DNA from: Oceanihabitans iliipiscarium
GTDB taxonomy: Bacteria > Bacteroidota > Bacteroidia > Flavobacteriales > Flavobacteriaceae
Direction: 5' to 3'
Length of the DNA: 64,000 nt
Assembly (NCBI RefSeq): GCF_042686125.1
Contig: NZ_JBHUOV010000001.1
Location: 1,116,001 to 1,180,000 of the forward strand
The notes beneath the pieces are model-generated. The model did not search any database. It saw nothing but the letters and a program-made list of their open reading frames with translations, and was not told the origin of the DNA. A program made the translations under genes and the position numbers. This document shows positions 39,841-48,465 of this stretch, piece after piece (the stretch's first letter is position 1; every line of letters begins with the position of its first letter).

Positions 39841-41030
39841 TAGTCTTTATATACTTTTAAAGCTTCTTTGATAATGTTTACAGCCTTTATAAGGCTCTCT
39901 TTTTTGAGAACATAGGCAATTCTTATTTGGTTTAAACCTACACCTGGAGTTGAGTAAAAACCGCCAGCTGGTGCAACCATAACCGTTTCACCATCTACAT
40001 CAAAATGCTCTAATAACCATTGTGCAAAAGCATCACTATTTTTTACCGGTAATTCTGCAATACAATAAAAAGCTCCTTTAGGATTGGCCACTTTTACACC
40101 TTCAATTTTTTGTAGTTCAGAGATTAAGGTGTTTCTTCTTTCTACATACTCTTCAATAACAGCATCAAAATAGCTTTGAGGCGTTTCTAGAGCAGCTTCA
40201 CTAGCAATTTGAGCTAAAGTTGGAGGGCTTAATCGTGCCTGAGCAAATTTTAAAGCGGTTTGAATAAGTGCTTTGTTTTTTGAAACTATACAGCCTATCC
40301 TAGCGCCACACATACTATAGCGTTTAGAAACAGAATCAATCATTATGGCATGTTCCTCTAAACCTTCTTCTTGCATCACTGAATAATGTGTGTTTCCATC
40401 ATAGGCAAATTCACGATAAACTTCATCAGCAATTAAAAAGAGATTATGCTTTTTAACGATATGAGCTAATTTTTTAATTTCTTCTTTTGAATATAAATAA
40501 CCAGTTGGATTTCCTGGGTTACAAATTAGAATAGCTTTAGTTCTTGGTGTAATTAATTTTTCAAACTCTTCGATTGGAGGTAAAGCAAAATTGTCTTCAA
40601 TTTTTGAAATTACGGGAACAACTTTTACGCCTGAAGCTGTTGAGAAACCATTATAATTGGCATAGAATGGTTCGGGAATGATGATTTCATCATCAGTATC
40701 CATAATGCTTCCAAAGGCAAAAAGTAAAGCCTCACTACCTCCAGTTGTTACAATAATGTCATTATGTGAAAGATTAATATGATGTTTCTTATAGTAATTA
40801 GCAATTTTTCTTCTATACTCTTCAGAGCCTTCAGATCTCGTATAAGCTAGAACTTCTAATGAATGCGTTTTTACAGCATCTAATGCAATTTGAGGGGTTT
40901 TAATATCAGGCTGTCCAATATTAAGATAGTATATCGTTTTTCCTTCTTTTGTAGCTTCTTCAGCAAAAGGAACTAATTTCCTAATAGGAGATTGTGGCAT
41001 TTGCTGCCCTTTTCTTGAAATTGTTGGCAT
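39840..41030 (-). CDS. Class I/II aminotransferase (aspartate-type)
   Basis: A 396-residue PLP enzyme of fold type I. PLP lysine in DSVSKRYSMCGARIG; substrate- and cofactor-binding YLNIGQPDI, TTGGSEALLFAF, ILICNPGNPTGYLYS, IADEVYREF and the C-terminal arginine region GLNQIRIAYV. This is the aspartate/aromatic aminotransferase subgroup Igamma-like; the exact amino acid is uncertain. First gene of a two-gene unit with murB. Confidence 0.9.
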   Translation of the reverse strand: MPTISRKGQQMPQSPIRKLVPFAEEATKEGKTIYYLNIGQPDIKTPQIALDAVKTHSLEVLAYTRSEGSEEYRRKIANYYKKHHINLSHNDIIVTTGGSEALLFAFGSIMDTDDEIIIPEPFYANYNGFSTASGVKVVPVISKIEDNFALPPIEEFEKLITPRTKAILICNPGNPTGYLYSKEEIKKLAHIVKKHNLFLIADEVYREFAYDGNTHYSVMQEEGLEEHAIMIDSVSKRYSMCGARIGCIVSKNKALIQTALKFAQARLSPPTLAQIASEAALETPQSYFDAVIEEYVERRNTLISELQKIEGVKVANPKGAFYCIAELPVKNSDAFAQWLLEHFDVDGETVMVAPAGGFYSTPGVGLNQIRIAYVLKKESLIKAVNIIKEALKVYKD

Positions 41031-41154
41031 TTCTTATAATGTTAGTCCACAAAGTTGCAAAAATTATCTTAAAGTTTTTTTAAAAAGCTATACTAAATAT
41101 TGATTTCAGAATAAAGAATTGTAAATTGATTATTATAAATAATAGCAGTAGCTA

Positions 41155-42498
41155 ATGAAAAAAAAATATTTCTTTTTATGGTTTCTTTTTAGTTTCTGCA
41201 CTTTTACTTTTTCTCAAAGCAAATTTGTAATTCAAAACAAAAAAAATGCGGATAAAATAAAGTTCAAACTTATTAATAATTTAATCTTAATACCTGTTGA
41301 AATTAATGGTGTTGAATTGTCTTTTATTCTTGATACTGGTGTTAGCAAGCCAATTGTATTTAATATTTTAAATGTAAGTGAAACGCTTAAAATAAACAAT
41401 ACAGAAAAAATATTCCTAAGAGGGCTTGGAGAAGGAGAACCTGTTGAAGCCTTACGCTCAAGGAATAATATTATAAAAATTGGAGACGCTATTAATGTGA
41501 GTTTAGATTTGTATGCTGTTTATAATTCTAAATTAAATTTTGCACCAAGACTTGGTATGCCTGTGCATGGTATTATTGGCTATGATTTCTTTAAAGATTT
41601 TATTGTCGAAATTAATTATTCAGGGAAATATATTAAAATCTATGAAAATGATAAATATCAACATATCGATTGTAAAAACTGCGAGACCTTAAGTCTGGAT
41701 TTTTTTAATAAAAAACCCTATATACAAGCAGATGTTACTGTAGATGCAGAAAAAATCCCAGTAAAATTATTAATAGATTCTGGAGGTAGCGACGCTTTAT
41801 GGCTATTTAAAGATAAGGCTCTAGGATTAACTGTTGGTGAAAAAAGTTTTGAAGATTTTTTAGGTCATGGCTTAAATGGAAGCGTGTATGGCCAGCGCTC
41901 GAAAATGGAAGCGTTCTCTATAAAAAGTTTTAAATTACCTAATGCTAATGTTGCCTTTCCAGATTCTACTTCTATTTCTTTTGCCAAGAATCATAAGGAT
42001 AGAAACGGAAGTCTTGCAGGAAACATTTTAAAACGATTTAATATTATAATAGATTATAAAAGAGCTACAATTCAACTTAAAAAGAGCAAGTATTTTAATG
42101 AACCGTTTAGCTATAATAAAAGTGGTATCGAACTTGAACATAACGGAATTAGACTTGTACAAGAAGAAAAAAACATAGTGCCAGATATTCGCTCACAAAG
42201 ATCTAATAAAGATCACACAACACCTGGCGGAAGACTTGTTTTTAGTCGAGAGTATAGGTATTCTATTAAACCAGCGTTTGTTATTGTGGAGTTGCGAAAA
42301 GATTCTCCTGCCGAAAAGGTAGGCTTACGGATTAATGATGTTATTTTAAGAGTGAACTCTAAAGATGCATCAGATTATACTTTGCAAGAAGTAACCCAAT
42401 TCTTTTATGAAAAGGCAGGAAAGACCATAAGGTTAAAAATTGATAGAGATGGTGAAATGTTAAATTTTCAATTTAAATTAGAAAGTGTATTAGAATAA
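41155..42498 (+). CDS. Exported aspartyl protease-like protein with C-terminal PDZ domain
   Basis: A 447-residue protein: signal peptide (ends near FTFSQ), two retropepsin-like half-domains in tandem and a PDZ domain. The first half has the active-site DTG (SFILDTGVS) and the HGIIGYDFFKDF loop; the second has a DSG (LLIDSGGSDALW) and SLAGNILKRFNIIID. The PDZ is near 375-447 (FVIVELRKDSPAEKVGLRINDVI). Both catalytic aspartates are kept, so the two halves could form one pepsin-like active site in a single chain. Substrate unknown. Confidence 0.87.
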   Translation: MKKKYFFLWFLFSFCTFTFSQSKFVIQNKKNADKIKFKLINNLILIPVEINGVELSFILDTGVSKPIVFNILNVSETLKINNTEKIFLRGLGEGEPVEALRSRNNIIKIGDAINVSLDLYAVYNSKLNFAPRLGMPVHGIIGYDFFKDFIVEINYSGKYIKIYENDKYQHIDCKNCETLSLDFFNKKPYIQADVTVDAEKIPVKLLIDSGGSDALWLFKDKALGLTVGEKSFEDFLGHGLNGSVYGQRSKMEAFSIKSFKLPNANVAFPDSTSISFAKNHKDRNGSLAGNILKRFNIIIDYKRATIQLKKSKYFNEPFSYNKSGIELEHNGIRLVQEEKNIVPDIRSQRSNKDHTTPGGRLVFSREYRYSIKPAFVIVELRKDSPAEKVGLRINDVILRVNSKDASDYTLQEVTQFFYEKAGKTIRLKIDRDGEMLNFQFKLESVLE

Positions 42499-42533
42499 AA
42501 AAAGCTGTTTGCAGAGTGCAAACAGCTTTTTTT
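42497..42533. terminator. Bidirectional Rho-independent terminator
   Basis: Perfect stem GCTGTTTGCA / TGCAAACAGC with loop GAG, flanked by runs of seven A and seven T. Lies between the convergent aspartyl protease and DUF1573 genes. Confidence 0.93.
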
Positions 42534-42551
42534 AAAGAGTTATTAAAAAAC

Positions 42552-42980
42552 CTAGTTTTCCATAACACTTTTTTCTCTTTTTTCAAGAACACTTGTTTTT
42601 TCAGGATCAATAACCTCACCTTTAATTTTTAAGGCTACTGTAGGTGTGTCTGCGTTAGAAAGTACAGTAATGGTCTTTCTAATTGGCATTACACGCTTTG
42701 TATCGTATTTAACTTGAATTTCACCATCTTCTCCTGGCATAATTGGGCCATCAGGCTTTTTAGGCACAGTGCAACCACAACTAGAAGAAACCTTAGAAAT
42801 AATAAGTGGCGCATCTCCTGTATTTGTGAACACGAATGTTCTAACACCATCAGCACCTTTTTCTATAGTTCCATAATCTATAGTAGTGTCTTTAAATTCA
42901 ATCTTAGCTACTTTGTCTTGAGCACTAATTGAAAAACTAAATAATCCGATAAATAAAATTGTTATTAATTGTTTCATCAT
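42552..42980 (-). CDS. DUF1573 domain-containing exported protein
   Basis: A 142-residue protein: signal peptide (ends near SISAQ) and one DUF1573 immunoglobulin-like domain (DTTIDYGTIEKGADGVRTF, FTNTGDAPLIISKVSSSCGC, PGEDGEIQVKYDTKR, ITVLSNADTP). The CGC cysteines are typical. The family is abundant in Bacteroidota envelopes; function unknown. Divergent from valS. Confidence 0.9.
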   Translation of the reverse strand: MMKQLITILFIGLFSFSISAQDKVAKIEFKDTTIDYGTIEKGADGVRTFVFTNTGDAPLIISKVSSSCGCTVPKKPDGPIMPGEDGEIQVKYDTKRVMPIRKTITVLSNADTPTVALKIKGEVIDPEKTSVLEKREKSVMEN

Positions 42981-43126
42981 TTTGATTTTTAATTTGATTG
43001 TAAACTTACTTACTTTTTAAGCAATCTGCAAAATTATTAGACGTAATGCATGAGTGTGAATGCAATCAGCCTATATAAATGTATATTAATTACTTTAATA
43101 TAATTTCACAAAACACAAAATATAAG

Positions 43127-43134
43127 TACTTTTG
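43127..43134 (+). promoter_or_regulatory. -7 box (TACTTTTG) for valS
   Basis: Exact TANNTTTG, 30 bases before the ATG at 43165. The TTG start candidate at 43132 is part of this box. Confidence 0.6.
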
Positions 43135-43164
43135 CATGATATATTTCAAAAACTATTCCAAAGT

Positions 43165-45801
43165 ATGAGTATTCCATCAAAATATGATGCAAATAGCGTA
43201 GAAAGCAAGTGGTACAGCTACTGGATGAAACATAATTATTTTCACTCCACGCCAGATGACAGAGAGCCCTATACGATTGTTATTCCTCCACCAAATGTTA
43301 CTGGTGTGCTACACATGGGACACATGCTTAATAATACGATTCAAGATGTTCTTATTCGTCGAGCACGTTTATTAGGAAAAAATGCATGTTGGGTTCCTGG
43401 TACAGATCATGCATCTATTGCGACTGAAGCTAAGGTGGTTGCTAAATTAAAGGAGCAAGGTATTGACAAAAATGATTTGTCAAGAGATGAGTTTTTAGCT
43501 CACGCTTGGGATTGGACCCACGAGTATGGTGGCGTTATTTTAGAGCAGCTAAAAAAATTAGGTTGTTCTTGTGATTGGGATAGAACAAAATTCACAATGG
43601 ATGACGATATGTCTGAAGCTGTCATTAAAGTGTTTGTTGATTTGTTTGATAAAGGCTTGATTTATCGTGGTTATCGCATGGTAAATTGGGATCCTGAAGC
43701 TAAAACAACCTTATCTGATGAAGAAGTGATTCATGAAGAGCGTCAAGGGTTATTGTATTATATCAATTATAAAATTGAAGGCAGTAATGATGTATTAACC
43801 ATTGCAACCACACGTCCAGAAACTATTTTTGGAGATACAGCAATTTGTATTAATCCTAATGATGAACGTTTCTCTCACTTACGTGGAAAAAAAGCCATTG
43901 TGCCTATTTGTAATCGTGTCATTCCAATTATTGAAGACGCGTATGTTGATGTTGAATTTGGTACAGGATGTTTGAAGGTGACACCTGCTCATGATGAAAA
44001 TGATAAGAATTTAGGTGATAAGCACAATTTAGAAGTAATAGATATCTTTAATGAAGATGCGTCATTAAATAGCTTCGGATTGCATTATGAAGGGCAAGAT
44101 CGTTTTGTGGCGAGAAAAGCAGTGGCTAAAGAGTTAGAAGATAATGAGGCTTTAGTTAAAACTGAAACTCATATTAATAAAGTAGGGACTTCAGAGCGTA
44201 CCAAAGCAGTTATCGAACCGCGTTTAAGTGACCAATGGTTTCTTAAAATGGAAGATTTAGTAAAACCTGCAATTAAAGCAGTTCTTGGTGAAGATGCCGA
44301 AATTAAATTGTTTCCAAAAAAATTCGAAAACACGTATCGTCACTGGATGGAGAATATTCGTGATTGGAATATCTCACGTCAATTGCTTTGGGGACAACAA
44401 ATTCCTGCCTATTTCTATGGTGATGGAAAAGAAGATTTTGTCGTTGCAGAAACTATTGAACAAGCTTTAGAAAAAGCAAAAAAAATAACCAACAACCAAC
44501 ACTTAACCACTAACGATTTAAAGCAAGACACAGACGCTTTAGATACGTGGTTCTCTTCTTGGTTATGGCCAATGTCTGTCTTTGATGGTATTCGTAATCC
44601 TGAAAACGAAGAGATTAAATATTATTATCCGACCAACGATTTAGTAACTGGTCCAGATATTTTATTTTTTTGGGTCGCACGTATGATTATTGCTGGTTAC
44701 GAGTATAAAGACGAAAAGCCTTTTAATAATGTGTATCTCACAGGTTTGGTTCGCGATAAGCAACGCCGAAAGATGAGTAAATCTTTAGGAAACTCTCCTG
44801 ATGCTTTAAAATTAATTGAAGATTATGGCGCTGGAGGTGTTCGTGTTGGCTTGTTATTAAGCTCTGCTGCTGGAAACGATTTGATGTTTGACGAAGCCTT
44901 ATGCCAACAAGGAAAAGGTTTTGGGAATAAAATATGGAATGCCTATCGTTTAGTTGATGGTTGGGAAGTTGATGAAAACATTGAGCAACCAAAAGCAAGT
45001 CAAATAGCTATTGAATGGTATGAATCTAAGTTTCAAAAAGCGTTAATAGATATTGAAGATCATTTCAGCAAATATAGATTGAGTGATGCTTTAATGACAA
45101 CTTATAAATTAATATATGATGATTTCTGTGGTTGGTTTTTAGAAATGGTAAAACCAGGATATCAACAACCTATCGATGCAAAAACATTAAAAAGTGTGAT
45201 TACTATTTTTGAAGATAATTTAAAAATAGTACATCCTTTTATGCCATTTATAACAGAAGATATTTGGCATTATATTGCTGAAAGAACACCAGAGGAAGCG
45301 TTAATCATTTCAAAATGGCCTGAAACTAAAGCCATTAATGAAACTTTAATTTCTGAATTTGATTTTGCTTCTGAAGTCATTTCTGGAATACGTACCATTC
45401 GAAAAGAAAAGAATATAGCCTTTAAAGATACTATTGGTTTCTCTGTAATAAATAATGAAAGAGCGAGTACAACCTTTGATGCTGTTATTGCTAAATTAGG
45501 AAACCTTGAAGCTATAAATTACACCACAGAAACTATAGAAGGTGCTTTAACCTATCGTGTGAAATCAAATGAGTATTTTATACCTATGGTTGGTGCAATA
45601 GATATCGAGGCTGAGGTTAAAAAACTAACAGAAGAACTCAACTATACAGAAGGGTTCTTAAAATCGGTTCAAAAGAAATTATCTAATGAGCGTTTTGTTG
45701 CTGGTGCTCCAGAACAAGTTGTCGCTAGTGAGAAGAAAAAAGAAGCTGATGCATTAGCTAAAATTGAAACTTTAAAAACGAGTTTAGCCTCTTTAAACTA
45801 A
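43165..45801 (+). CDS. valS: Valine--tRNA ligase
   Basis: Class I aminoacyl-tRNA synthetase, 878 residues from ATG 43165. HIGH motif is HMGH (50-53) in PPPNVTGVLHMGH; KMSKS is at 536-540. The editing domain (TTRPETIFGDTAI), the class I body (WNISRQLLWGQQIPAY, DTWFSSWLWPMS), the anticodon domain and the C-terminal coiled coil (from about 810) are all present. Followed by the nuclease gene with one base between, so the two are co-transcribed. Confidence 0.97.
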   Translation: MSIPSKYDANSVESKWYSYWMKHNYFHSTPDDREPYTIVIPPPNVTGVLHMGHMLNNTIQDVLIRRARLLGKNACWVPGTDHASIATEAKVVAKLKEQGIDKNDLSRDEFLAHAWDWTHEYGGVILEQLKKLGCSCDWDRTKFTMDDDMSEAVIKVFVDLFDKGLIYRGYRMVNWDPEAKTTLSDEEVIHEERQGLLYYINYKIEGSNDVLTIATTRPETIFGDTAICINPNDERFSHLRGKKAIVPICNRVIPIIEDAYVDVEFGTGCLKVTPAHDENDKNLGDKHNLEVIDIFNEDASLNSFGLHYEGQDRFVARKAVAKELEDNEALVKTETHINKVGTSERTKAVIEPRLSDQWFLKMEDLVKPAIKAVLGEDAEIKLFPKKFENTYRHWMENIRDWNISRQLLWGQQIPAYFYGDGKEDFVVAETIEQALEKAKKITNNQHLTTNDLKQDTDALDTWFSSWLWPMSVFDGIRNPENEEIKYYYPTNDLVTGPDILFFWVARMIIAGYEYKDEKPFNNVYLTGLVRDKQRRKMSKSLGNSPDALKLIEDYGAGGVRVGLLLSSAAGNDLMFDEALCQQGKGFGNKIWNAYRLVDGWEVDENIEQPKASQIAIEWYESKFQKALIDIEDHFSKYRLSDALMTTYKLIYDDFCGWFLEMVKPGYQQPIDAKTLKSVITIFEDNLKIVHPFMPFITEDIWHYIAERTPEEALIISKWPETKAINETLISEFDFASEVISGIRTIRKEKNIAFKDTIGFSVINNERASTTFDAVIAKLGNLEAINYTTETIEGALTYRVKSNEYFIPMVGAIDIEAEVKKLTEELNYTEGFLKSVQKKLSNERFVAGAPEQVVASEKKKEADALAKIETLKTSLASLN

Positions 45802-45802
45802 A

Positions 45803-46612
45803 ATGACTAAAAGAAAGCTATACACTTTTATTGCTATTATAATTCTAGTAGGTGTGTATGCTTATGATGCCTATTTTGACCATCAAGTAGCAGAAGAAAT
45901 TATTGAAGAAGGTACTTCTGTAAAAACAGAGACCAACGCGTATTTTTTGCCAACAAGTACAACTGGACAAGTTGTCCACCATGAAGGCTATTCTTTAAGC
46001 TATAGCGAGCCTCATGAACAGGCTGAATGGGTGGCTTACGAATTAAAAAAATCGCATTTATCTAGTACAAATTTTAAACGCCCTTATTTTGAAATAGATA
46101 AAGCGGTGAAATCAGGTGCTGCTCATTGGCGTAATTATAAAAACTCTGGTTATGATCGAGGGCATCTTTGTCCTGCAGGAGATCGTAAATACAGTCAATT
46201 TGCACATGATGAAACTTTTTTAACCTCTAATATTTCTCCTCAAAAGCATGATTTTAATTCAGGTGTTTGGAATCGTTTAGAGCAAAAAACACGCTATTGG
46301 GCAAATAAATATGATGGTGTATTTGTAGTGTCTGGAGGAATTTTAAAAGGACAAATGAAAACGATTGGTGAAGAAAAAGTGTCTGTGCCTAATCAGTTTT
46401 ATAAAGTGTTAATCGATAATAATTCTGGACAGACTAAAATGTTAGCTTTTTTAATGCCTCATAAAAATTCTGACGAGCCTCTATACAAATTTGTGGTTTC
46501 TGTTGATGAGGTGGAAGAACTTACAGGCATTGATTTTTTTGCAGAATTAGATGATGCTGTAGAAAATAAATTAGAAGCATCGAATAGCTATAAAAATTGG
46601 AGTTTTAATTAA
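45803..46612 (+). CDS. Exported DNA/RNA non-specific endonuclease
   Basis: A 269-residue beta-beta-alpha metal nuclease of the NUC1/Serratia type. Catalytic DRGH is at 118-121 (YDRGHLCPAGDRK), and the metal-binding Asn157 sits in NSGVWNRLE after TSNISPQ. One hydrophobic segment at the N-terminus (8-22) serves as signal or anchor, so it acts outside the cytoplasm, probably to use external nucleic acids. It directly follows valS and overlaps the convergent glycosyltransferase by eight bases. Confidence 0.93.
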   Translation: MTKRKLYTFIAIIILVGVYAYDAYFDHQVAEEIIEEGTSVKTETNAYFLPTSTTGQVVHHEGYSLSYSEPHEQAEWVAYELKKSHLSSTNFKRPYFEIDKAVKSGAAHWRNYKNSGYDRGHLCPAGDRKYSQFAHDETFLTSNISPQKHDFNSGVWNRLEQKTRYWANKYDGVFVVSGGILKGQMKTIGEEKVSVPNQFYKVLIDNNSGQTKMLAFLMPHKNSDEPLYKFVVSVDEVEELTGIDFFAELDDAVENKLEASNSYKNWSFN

Positions 46613-47453
46613 ACTTGTTAAGAATACCTTTCCATCGCAGCTTTCTAATAAAATCACCTTGATCTTTAGTGACTAAATAATCAGCCTTGTTTTTTTTAGC
46701 TTTAAAATATCCAGAAATATAATCTCTAAATAGTGAAAAACGTTTCTTTTTATAAGCGAGTTTTAATGCAGAAATAAGAGTGATTATAAAGCCGTATCGC
46801 ATTTTATACATGGCTTCGCCTTGTAAATATTTAGAGGATTCATTATAGCTAAGACCTGTTGGTTTTAAATGCTTCACATGTAGTGACTCATCAGTTAAAA
46901 TTTCCCAGTTATGATATTTTGCTAATAACTCATCAACAGTATCCCAACCCATAGATGTTTTTAGTTGTCCGATCTGGTTAAAGCACTCTTTTTTGTATGC
47001 TTTAAGAGCGCCGCGAATGTGATCTTTACGAGTTAAATTCTCTAAAATCCATTCATTATTCTTTTCAATATAACAGAAACCTGAAGCCATTCCTAGCTTT
47101 TCGTTTGCTTTAAAATGATTCGCTAATTGTTCTAAATAATTTTTAGGAAAGATTAAATCGGCATCAAATTTACATATCACATCATAGTTGTTATCTAAAG
47201 ATTCAAAACCTTTATAAAAGGCATTTATAATTTTGCTTCCTGGCAAATGTTGGTCTGAAGATTTTGAATGCAATAGCTTAACCCAATCATATGTTGAAGT
47301 GTAACGTTCGACAATAGATTGTGTGAGGTCTGAAGAGTTATCATTCACAACCACAACACGTTTTGGAAGTAAAGTTTGACTGGCTATGGATTCTAAAGTT
47401 TGCGCTATAAAATCTTGCTCGTTATGTGCAGGAATGATGATGTAAAAATTCAA
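46605..47453 (-). CDS. Family 2 glycosyltransferase
   Basis: A 282-residue GT2 enzyme: FYIIIPAHNEQDFIAQTL, VVVVNDNSSD, KFDADLIFPKNYL and TSMGWDTVDELLAK. No membrane helices. It starts with TTG at 47453 and follows the FkbM-type gene by nine bases. A role in surface glycan assembly is likely but the sugar is unknown. Confidence 0.86.
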   Translation of the reverse strand: MNFYIIIPAHNEQDFIAQTLESIASQTLLPKRVVVVNDNSSDLTQSIVERYTSTYDWVKLLHSKSSDQHLPGSKIINAFYKGFESLDNNYDVICKFDADLIFPKNYLEQLANHFKANEKLGMASGFCYIEKNNEWILENLTRKDHIRGALKAYKKECFNQIGQLKTSMGWDTVDELLAKYHNWEILTDESLHVKHLKPTGLSYNESSKYLQGEAMYKMRYGFIITLISALKLAYKKKRFSLFRDYISGYFKAKKNKADYLVTKDQGDFIRKLRWKGILNKFN

Positions 47454-47462
47454 AATTTAATT

Positions 47463-48371
47463 TTAGATAACAAATTTGGAGATTAAATGTAACTTAGATT
47501 CAGGTACAAAGAAACAATTTCTTATGCCATCATCAACATTACGCTTAATTGTAGGTACTTTTTTTAATCCTTTAGGAGTATGATTAAAAAAGTAATAATT
47601 TATTGAATTAAAATAAAAATCTAATTCAGGCTCAATATTATTAAATAAAGTTTCACAAATAATAATAGGCTGAAATTTTACTATACTTTCTTTTCCGGAG
47701 TTTAAAATATCTACCTCAGTGCCCTCAGTATCAATCTTTATAAGATCAATGTTCTCAATAGATTCATCCTCAATGAATTTGTTTAGGGTTTCAGAATGCA
47801 CTGAGTTTTTAATGAAATTACGAGAGGTTGTTTTTGTACCTGCATTTCCTTCTCCTGCTAAATTATACTTTAAGTATTGATATTTTACATTTTCAACTTC
47901 ATAAAAATCTATTTTTCCAGTAGTATTAGATAGTGCAATATTTTTATGTATTATATTATTTTCAAAATGGTTAAGCTTAATATTTTTCTGTAAATAATGC
48001 TTAGGCCCTTTTGCTGGTTCAAAAGCATAAGCCTTAATTTTAGGATTAGCTTTAATTGCTAATAAAGAGTAGTATCCAATATTAGACCCAATATCTAAAA
48101 AAACACTTATGTCTTTAGATAGAGATTCAAATATTTTAGAATATTCAAAAGATTTATAGCCATTCCAAAATAACAATTGAGTTAAATAGCTAGTTTGATT
48201 AGTCTCCATTTTTAAATTACCCGAATCAGTTTTTAAATTAATTATTCCTGATGGAGGAATTTTTATTTTATTTAATAGTAAATCTTTAAATAAATAATTT
48301 AAATTTCTAATGATATAATTTAATTTAGGATGATAAATAAGTCTATAGAAGATATTTATAAAAAAATTCAT
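47463..48371 (-). CDS. FkbM family methyltransferase
   Basis: A 302-residue protein with the FkbM core: VFLDIGSNIGYYSLLAI, IKAYAFEPAKGP, the acidic ENIDLIKIDTEGTEVDIL and IIICETLF. The N-terminus is basic and hydrophobic. FkbM proteins methylate hydroxyl groups, often on sugars. Paired with a glycosyltransferase here, so methylation of a surface sugar is plausible. Confidence 0.87.
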   Translation of the reverse strand: MNFFINIFYRLIYHPKLNYIIRNLNYLFKDLLLNKIKIPPSGIINLKTDSGNLKMETNQTSYLTQLLFWNGYKSFEYSKIFESLSKDISVFLDIGSNIGYYSLLAIKANPKIKAYAFEPAKGPKHYLQKNIKLNHFENNIIHKNIALSNTTGKIDFYEVENVKYQYLKYNLAGEGNAGTKTTSRNFIKNSVHSETLNKFIEDESIENIDLIKIDTEGTEVDILNSGKESIVKFQPIIICETLFNNIEPELDFYFNSINYYFFNHTPKGLKKVPTIKRNVDDGIRNCFFVPESKLHLISKFVI

Positions 48372-48465
48372 TATTGTTTTTTTTATTACCTTGTAAATAT
48401 ATATACATTATAAAGAAGATTAAAATAATTTTATTTCTTAAAACTTGAGAAAAATGTAAAAACAA

